17,521 nucleotides of DNA from contig RHFA01000012.1 in NCBI GenBank assembly GCA_003724275.1, forward strand, positions 1 to 17,521, in the 5' to 3' direction. The position numbers and the translations under genes were made by a program. Origin of the DNA: Thaumarchaeota archaeon S13. GTDB taxonomy: Archaea; Thermoproteota; Nitrososphaeria; Nitrososphaerales; Nitrosopumilaceae. Below the pieces are notes generated by a model. It was not told where the DNA came from. It ran no database searches and saw only the letters and a program-made list of their open reading frames with translations. How positions within the stretch are numbered: position 1 is the first letter of the stretch; the number at the start of each line of letters is the position of its first letter. Positions 7,709 to 15,000 of this stretch are shown one piece after another.

Positions 7709-8761
7709 CTACGGGCACGCCGCGTTGTAGATTGCGGCCTTTCTTGCCATCTCGAGGGCAACGAGGTCCAGCCTGCGCGACGCGACGGCCCCGTCAAAGA
7801 TCCTCTTGAACGCCCCGATGACGTACTCGACGGCGGCGCGGCGCCCGTACCCGTTCTCCTCCATCCACCCCCTTTGCGCCCGCACGCGCACCTCTAGCGG
7901 CAGCGACTGCACGTCGCCTCCTCGCATGAACCGCCTGCGCATCTCCGGAGGCACCAGGTTTTCCACGACGTGTCTGCGCCACTCCATGGATCCCATGGAC
8001 TTGCCGGACGAGTTTATCCTGACCGGGATCACGGCGCGCGCGCCGTGATCTGCGCACCACGCGACGGTCTCGCGCGTCGCGTACGCCTTGTCGGCCAGGA
8101 CGTGCGTGCCGGGCCCCAGCGCGCCGCACTCCACGGCGGCCTCTGCGAGCGGCCGGAACGACGGCGCGTCTCCGGCGTTCTCGCCGGCGGCGGCGATGGC
8201 GATGATCGCGATGCGGTCGCCCGGGCCGAGCGCGACGGCGAGGAACACCTTGTAGTGCCTCCTCCTGCGGATCCCGCCCTCGTGCGCTATGCGCCGGTGC
8301 TCGTCGGCGGCGTGCGCCGCAAGGCTCGTGCCGTCGAACACCACGGCGTCCGCCTGCGCCGCGCGCCCGACGACGCGCGCCGCCGCGCGCACCACGCCTC
8401 GCGTCGCGGCGCGGCCGGGGCCGAGCTCCACCCTGTGGGCGTCCAGGACCCTCATTGTCATAACCGTGCCTCCCCTCCTCGCCGTTATGGTCAGGGTGCC
8501 GTGCCGGTTAAGGCTGAACAGGATGCGGGCGTCGCCCGCCCTGACCATGCGGATCCCCCTCCTGCGCACGTACCATGCCACGTCGTCAAGCCCTAGCTTC
8601 CTGGCCCTCCTCCATATCTGCGAGTGCGTCACCGTGCACGCTCCCCCCGACGCCTCGGCCAGCGAGCCGGCGATCCTCCGCCAGCTGTGGCGCGACAGGT
8701 CGCGGGGGCGGTGTTGTATGACTAGGCACGAATGAGGACGCGCTTGGGCAAAATGGGGCAA
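7709..8761 (-). CDS. DDE transposase of the insertion sequence
   Basis: About 350 aa. It catalyses cut-and-paste or copy-out movement of the element through an RNase H-like DDE site. The visible triad is Asp143 in VVFDGTSLAAH, Asp224 in VLADKAYATR and Glu312 in RRAAVEYVIGAFKRIFDG; the spacing and the R-x3-VE-x5-FKR helix fit the IS4/IS5 (DDE_Tnp_1) group, nearer IS5. HYKVFLAVAL (169-178) is the usual strand between the first and second Asp. A basic N-terminal helical region (WRRIAGSLAE, WRRARKLGLDD) probably binds the ends. The start is uncertain: TTG at 8761 gives the full frame, whose codons 11-17 lie inside an extra copy of the terminal repeat; a later start would lose part of the N-terminal helices. 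The frame is intact and the triad complete, so the enzyme may be active. Confidence 0.85.
   Translation of the reverse strand: MPHFAQARPHSCLVIQHRPRDLSRHSWRRIAGSLAEASGGACTVTHSQIWRRARKLGLDDVAWYVRRRGIRMVRAGDARILFSLNRHGTLTITARRGGTVMTMRVLDAHRVELGPGRAATRGVVRAAARVVGRAAQADAVVFDGTSLAAHAADEHRRIAHEGGIRRRRHYKVFLAVALGPGDRIAIIAIAAAGENAGDAPSFRPLAEAAVECGALGPGTHVLADKAYATRETVAWCADHGARAVIPVRINSSGKSMGSMEWRRHVVENLVPPEMRRRFMRGGDVQSLPLEVRVRAQRGWMEENGYGRRAAVEYVIGAFKRIFDGAVASRRLDLVALEMARKAAIYNAACP
8710..8730 (+). repeat. Internal copy of the insertion-sequence end
   Basis: These 21 bp are identical to 7511-7531 and in the same orientation, 1199 bp away. They also form an inverted pair with the right end (16 of 18 positions against 8934-8951), bounding a 239-bp MITE-like segment. 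On the minus strand they encode CLVIQH of the longest transposase frame. Confidence 0.85.
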
Positions 8762-8826
8762 AGGCGGCCCGGCTTGCGGCGTGGCCGATCAGGGCACGCC
8801 GGGATCCCCGCTGCCGGCCGGCGGCG

Positions 8827-8869
8827 GACGGCGCCGCGCCCCGATGATCGGCCCCGGCGCCGCGCCGTC
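8827..8869. repeat. Long GC-rich hairpin (14-bp arms) inside the MITE-like segment
   Basis: Arms 8827-8840 (GACGGCGCCGCGCC) and 8856-8869 pair at 13 of 14 positions, with a 15-nt loop that itself can form CCGA-TGA-TCGG. It lies in noncoding DNA between the transposase start and the right end. No T-tract follows, so it does not look like a factor-independent terminator. Confidence 0.7.
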
Positions 8870-8923
8870 GCCGGTGCGAGCCACTCCGCGCCGCGGACCC
8901 GGGGAGTCCCGGGCGGCCAAACT

Positions 8924-8951
8924 TGTCAAAAACCGTGCCTATTCATGCAAC
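8924..8951 (-). repeat. Right terminal inverted repeat of the insertion sequence
   Basis: Reads inward on the minus strand as GTTGCATGAATAGGCACGG followed by TTTTTGACA, and pairs with 7514-7541 at 24 of 28 positions. The outer edge lies about 20 bp upstream of the TATA box of the giant gene. Confidence 0.83.
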
Positions 8952-8969
8952 GGAGCCCCATTCTTGTCA

Positions 8970-8980
8970 AAATTTATTAA
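8970..8980 (+). promoter_or_regulatory. TATA box for the giant surface-protein gene
   Basis: AAATTTATTAA lies centred about 29 nt upstream of the ATG at 9005, giving an essentially leaderless transcript. A GTG at 8990 in the same frame is only about 14 nt from this box, too close to be transcribed and used. A 10-bp sequence CTTGTCAAAA occurs twice just upstream (8922-8931 and 8963-8972), the first inside the insertion-sequence end. Confidence 0.75.
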
Positions 8981-9004
8981 GAGGCGTGTGTGCCCCCTTC
9001 CTGC

Positions 9005-12000
9005 ATGACAAGCCTGCTACCTTACGTCATTGCTGTGACTCTCGCAGTGGGCGCCCTCGTAGCAAGCGCCCCTTCGGCGCACGCGACACCCCCGGAGATT
9101 CCATGCGACTATGAGTGCATGTGGCCCGTCGGTACGTACTCCATCCCGGAGCGCGTTGCGGCAGGCATGGAGTTTGAGGTGTCGTGGTCCTACTCTTGGG
9201 ATCCGCATGGCGCTATGGCGGCTACGAAGACCGAAGGCGCGCCGGACGGCTATTACGCGGTTTCCGGCGCGGCAAAAGGTAGCGCGCCGCCTCCGGGGTA
9301 CGCCGGCAGCGTCGTCACGCTGCGCCTTCCGCAGGAGCTCGAGGTCGTCGACTGGGAGAAGGGGGGGCTCAAGCGGGAGAGGCTATGGACGGACTACTAT
9401 GGGCACACCATATTCGAATACACGGGAACCAACGCGTATACAAGCTCCGGGTGGCACGACAAGACTATAACCGTCAGGTTTGCCAGTGAGGGCATGCTCT
9501 ACCCCGTGACCAAGCTTGCAATCGACCTGGGCCTTTCCGTGGCCGACAGTCCCCCCACGGTGCTGTTTGCCACACGCGACATGACCGGGGCGTCACTGTC
9601 GGCGGAGCCTCCCGATGCGGTCGGGGCGTTAGGAGCCACCGACGAGTACCCACATCGCCAGTCGCTAATGTGGCCCGAACCGATAGTCGAGGCGGCGGGC
9701 ATCCCTACCGGCGTTGTGGGTGCGGCCGGGGACGGCGAGACGTATGTCTATGGGTACCTCCAGTACAACGACCGCGGAGGAGTCTCCAGGGGTGCGGCCG
9801 GCGTGCTGGCATGCGTCTACGACGTGGGAGCGTCGGCGGGCGAGCTGACCCCGCTCCGCGTCGGGGGCGCGTGTGAGCAGACGGCCGGGGACGGCTTTTA
9901 CGGCATCGCTGTCCCGCGCGCGGATCCCAACGGCGACGGTGACGCCGACATACTCGTGAGATTCACCACGGAGAGTGAAGTGGTAACGACAAGGACGGGA
10001 AGATCAGACACGGGAGTGTTTGAGCCAACGTATCTTTACGACCAGAGGGGACCAGGAGGTTCACTTGGCGCGACTCTCGCCATGGGGCGTGCAACCGTCT
10101 CGGACGTAGCGCCCTTTAGGGATGCCCTTGTCGTCCATGTGGAGATCTGGAACGCATGGCAGTATTTTGCTGACATGTTCGACCATGACGTGCCCCATGT
10201 CACCGTTGTGGACAACAGGAGCTTTGGTGGGAGGTATAGTGGCCTTGGCAGGGTGATCGAGATGGGTGTGGATCCTGCTTCTGGCGTGCTTTATAGAGAC
10301 CAGGTGGCGCTTCATGAATATGGGCACCACATAATGTACACGCATACCGGCAGGCTTCCCCTAACCGGCGGTTGCTCCGGACACAATTATTTCACTCGGA
10401 CTACGAACCTGTGTGCGTGGGTTGAGGGCTGGGCAGGCGTTTTTCCAAGCCTGGTTTATGGCGATCCTAATACCCAGTTATATCCATTAGACGTGCATGA
10501 CCATGAGCTTGGCGATGGCCGCGGCTTTGAGTTGTCTTCGCCATCTCCCCGCGGCTCTGATGCTGAAGTCACCGTAGCCGCCATACTGTGGGACATTTAC
10601 GACGGGCGCGACCCACAAGAGCCCGCAGACGACATTGACTCAGGCGCCCAGCTCCTCTGGGACATACTTGGGGACGCGCCGGAACAGGGCGAGGTGTGGC
10701 CTGCTCTCTCCGTACACGACTTTGCGGACGACTGGAAGGACGCGGGATACCCTAGTCTAGATGGCGTGCTGGAGCACAATGGCGTCCATGCCCATGGCGG
10801 AGTTACAATGCACGTGCTGCACGGCTCGGGCGCCGTAAAGACCGGAGACGGCACGACCCTAGCCACTGCGGGGCAGGTGGTCAGGGTAATCGCGAGCGCC
10901 CAAGATGACAAGAGGCCGTCTATATCGTTCTATGGAGGAGCCGCGGCGCCCATGCGCCAGAGCGGGGGCGACCGGTGGGCTGGGGACTACACAGTCACGC
11001 CCGACGCTCCCAACGGACCCGTGAGGTTTGCGGTGAGCGCCGGCGGCGTCGTTACACACACTTTGCATGATGTCAGTCCGTCCTCGAGGACGACTGTAGA
11101 CAGGACGCCGCCTGCTAAGCCGTCTGCCGAATTCACCGCGCCCGGCACCATAGCCCTGACGTTCCGGGAATCCCTTGCTCCGCTTGAAGGCGCGACGTTT
11201 GCGGTAAGTCCGCCTAGCGGCAACGCCCCTGCCGTGTCCGCGTCGCTTGATGGGAGAACCGTGCTGCTGTCCCTAGATCCAAGCGCATCGGCAAGAGGCC
11301 AGTGGCGTGTCTCCATACCCACGTCCGTCACGGATCTGGCTGGCAACGCATATGCGGGAGATCCCGCGACGGCGAGCTTTAGTCCGGACTCCGACCCGCC
11401 AACGTTCTCCGCCAAGCGCGCGGGAGCCAAGAGCGTATCAGTAGAGTTCAATGAGGACATCCGCCCCACGGGAAGACAGGCGCTGCGCAGTTACTTTATG
11501 CTGGAGGATCCAAGCGTTCCGGAAAGCGCCGTGCATCCGCGCGTTGTCCTGACTGACTATCCCAACCGCCGGATCACGCTCTTGTTTAGCCAAGACGTCT
11601 TTGCCGGCACGCTAACATTCTCTGACGTGGGCGACTCGGCGCCGCTTGAGGATATGCTTGGAAATAAGCTTGCGGACGAGAGCAGTGCCACCGTCACGAG
11701 TGACGTGGCTCCCGTCTTTAGTACAGATTATCGTGAGGCTCCCGAAAGGGTGGTGGTTGTTTGGGGCGTCAACATCGCTGGAACCACCAGCGTTTCAGAA
11801 TGGAAGGTCAACGGAGAGCGTCCTGTTGGATTTGGGACGCGGCCCGGGGTGGAGACTGTGACGGTTGGCGGCCGTAGTCTGAGCCTCTTTGTGGACGGCC
11901 TAGTGTGCGCCGGGGGGAGGATCCAGGTAGAGTATGCGCGTCCTGACGGGAGCGACGCCAGCTTTTTGACCACAGTTGGCGGAACTGCGGTGGAAAGCAT

Positions 12001-15000
12001 GAGCGCTTCTGATAATTGCGGACGCATAAGCACCACGAGTGCGAGATTTCTAGACAGCAGGACGATATCCCTAGAGCTTGATCGAGATGCGCAAGACTTT
12101 CTAGAGCGGTTCGACGTGGCGGGTCTTGGTGAAACCATAGAGTTTGTTGAGCCTGGCTCGAAAACCATCATTCTGTACACCAGCAGTGCCGCCGAGGCCA
12201 ACACGACGTACGTTGTGAGAAACTCACGTCTAGGAATAGCTGGCGACTATGCTTCCGGACCGCTGCTGGAGCCAGTAACGTATATGGATACGACCCCTCC
12301 AACAATTAGATACGCGGAGGTTGATGCCGTACGAAATCGTGTGGCGATACACCTTAGCGAGCCCCTAGACGCGGGCACGTTTAGCGGCAAGGTGTTTACT
12401 AGCCCCACGCTCGGGACGATCACGGCGAGCTATGTTACCCATGAACGAACCATAGTCATAGGTCATAGCGGCAGCGTGGGAAGTGGGCCCCACACCATTT
12501 CTGTTCCCGCGGGAATTGCGGACGTGAACGGGGTGCCCCTGGAGACCCAGGTCGTCACAGCCACGGCGCGACCCGAAACCACGCTTGGCACGGCAAGGTT
12601 TGTTGACGGGCACACGCTGAGCCTAGAAGCAAGCGCTGAGCTTTCCTCGGAGACACTAAACAGATTTACCATAAGCCCGGGGCTCGGATCCATAGCTGCC
12701 ACCCAAGCTGGAAACGTCGTGACGCTGTCAACCGAAGGTCATGCCAGACACAACACAGTGTATATGGTGGCGCCGCCCTTTCTTTCCCTAGACGCCAACG
12801 GGGGGAATGTGCGGTATCAGGTGCTGGAGGCTACGTATGTCGACGGCGTCGCCCCGTCCGTCATCGGAGCCCGCTTTGTGTCGCCGCAAGCAATCGAGGT
12901 TAGCCTTAGCGAGCCGCTGGATCCCACGTCGCTTGCGGGCGCGTCCTTTGGGGTCGTGCCCACGCTAGGAGCCCCAGAGGCCGACTATTCCTCCGGGGAC
13001 ACGGCCATCACCGTGCGCACCCCCGAGGCAGCCAGGCCCGGGACGGAGTACACGCTTGTTGTCCCGGGCATGGCTAGAGACAGCGCGGGGCTTCCCGTCT
13101 CCACGCTGCGCGTCCCCGTGATGGGAGTCGGAACGTTTCTGGGAGGTGCAGCGTTTGCATCTCCAAACAAGGTGGTTCTCGAGGCAAACGCACCCCTAGA
13201 CTCGTCCACAGTGGCCGAAATTGAGGTGCTCGGCCTGGGCCGCTCCGTGGCCTCGTACGATCCTGCAAGCCGCTCCGTGGAGCTTCGAACCGCCAAGGCT
13301 GCCACGGACGGTGCGAAGCACAAGATACTTGTGCCTGCGTCCGTCCTTGACGCGTCCGGTAAGACAGTGGGGCCCCTGATTCTCGAGGTAACGAACAGCG
13401 CCGGTGGAAGCACGCCCAGGGCGCTGGGGGCGTCAACAGCCGCAGCCAGTCGCGTTAGTGTCGAGTTCGACAGGGACGTGGCGCCTGCGGGAGGATCGCC
13501 GGGCTCCCTGGACGCCTCGCTCTGGACCATTACCCCCGTAGGAGGGGAGCCCATGGCGGCGGCGCTGGCGGTTGTCATTGACAACACTGTGTGGTTAAGG
13601 CACGTCTCGACCCCTGCTGGAACGGCGCTTACGGTAACGTACACGCCTGGCGGTGGGGACGGCGACGTCGCCGACCGAGCGTCACGACAGAACCGCATTG
13701 CCGGGTTAACGCTGCCCGTGGACGATATGATCCCCCCCACGTTTGCCGCCAGAACCCACTCAATGACGGCAACGGTGGTCGTGTTTGACAGGCCGGTCTA
13801 CGGGGGCACGTCCGTGACGGAGTGGGCAGTGGGGGGTGTGACGGTTGTAGGCGTTTCCACGCTAGACGACGGGGCCGTGCCGTCGACAGGATCTTCCACG
13901 GCAGTACTAGAGCCCGGAACTACGCGGATCGCGCTGCAACACTCGCGGATCAGCTCCGACGCGAGACCCGTGGTCTCCTACTCTCCGGCGCTTGGTGGCG
14001 AAATCCTTGCGGGATCCCCAATGGTCGGGGGCTCCATCACGGCCAACGATGGGATTGCGCCGTCGGTGGTCGCCGCGGCTTTCACAAACCCACGAACGCT
14101 CCACGTCGAGCTCGACGAACCCCCCGGAGCCGGGGCTACAGTTGTCGGCGCGCTCACGGTTGCCGGGTCTAGCGGCAACGTGGGCGTTGACAAGGCATCG
14201 ATTACGCCGCGCTCTACCACCATCACCCTCACGTTATCAGCCAACGCGGTTTCCGGGGAGCACATCGTCACGGCGGGGGGCTCGGTCACGGACGCGGCAG
14301 GCAACGCGGTGTCGTCGGGAGCCAGATCCATCGTGGTGGTTCGGGCTCCGGCTGCCAACGGTTCTCCGTCATTTGAGGCCAGGACGTCATCGCCCACGTC
14401 CACCGTAGTCACGTTCACGCCGGCCGTATCTGGCTCGACGTCAGCTGCGGCGTGGAGCGTGTCAGGCGTGGCGGCCACTGGCATCGCCCGGGTCGGGGGC
14501 ACGGCGGTGGCCGATCCGGGCGCCCCCTCGGTCGCCCTGCCCAGTGGCACCACGAGCGTGACCCTCCAGCATGCGCCCCTCTATGGAAACGCGGCCGAGC
14601 CGATCGTGCGGTACCACGGAACCGGCATAGCGTCCGGGAGCGAGAGCCTCGGGAGCCGTGCAGAAAAGGCGACTGATGGCATCGAGCCCCGACTAGTGTC
14701 GGCGGTTTTTGTAGGGACGGCGTTTGTGCGTCTGAGCTTCGACGAGTCAGTGGTGTTTGTAGAGGGCAGCGAGGTTGAGCGCAGCTCCCACTGGACTGTG
14801 GTGGCCGTCAGTGGGGGGGATCCCACCACAGTCCGGGCGGAGATCTTGCCCGATGCCAGCGACTCAAGCGCACTGCTATTGAGACTTGGTATGTCCGTGG
14901 GGAGCGGACGCGTATCCTATGACGGAACGGGAGGCGAGGCGGGTGCGGTGGTGGACGTGTCGGGCAATGGCCTGGCTGGCTTTTCTGACGTTTTTGTGAT

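Larger units (their letters stand above)
7514..8951. mobile_element. Insertion sequence with 28-bp imperfect terminal inverted repeats and a DDE transposase (IS5-like, tentative)
   Basis: The element is 1438 bp, bounded by inverted repeats at 7514-7541 and 8924-8951 that match at 24 of 28 positions with a shared core ATAGGCACGG/CTAGGCACGG. It contains one transposase gene on the minus strand, with about 195 bp of noncoding DNA after it and 190 bp before it. I found no convincing target-site duplication in the flanks. A third copy of the end sequence lies inside at 8713-8730, so the exact history and limits are uncertain. It occupies the region between two divergent promoters. Confidence 0.78.
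8713..8951. repeat. MITE-like 239-bp segment bounded by inverted end copies
   Basis: The left boundary 8713-8730 and right boundary 8934-8951 are inverted copies of the same end sequence (16/18). The interior has no gene of its own apart from the possible first codons of the transposase. It contains a long imperfect hairpin at 8827-8869. This could be a separate small non-autonomous element beside the transposase unit, or an accident of a duplicated end. Confidence 0.5.

Noticed and set aside
7462..7797. 112-codon upstream extension of the FG-GAP protein frame
   Set aside because: It would cross the IS left end and the operon's TATA box, is Arg/Pro-rich without domain character, and places the clear signal peptide in mid-protein.
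7500..8960. Target-site duplication flanking the insertion sequence
   Set aside because: The bases just outside 7514 and 8951 share only short G-rich similarity; no convincing duplicated sequence was found.
12985..13740. 251-aa open frame on the minus strand
   Set aside because: Shadow of the Ig-module region of the giant gene; the plus frame is continuous and repetitive there.
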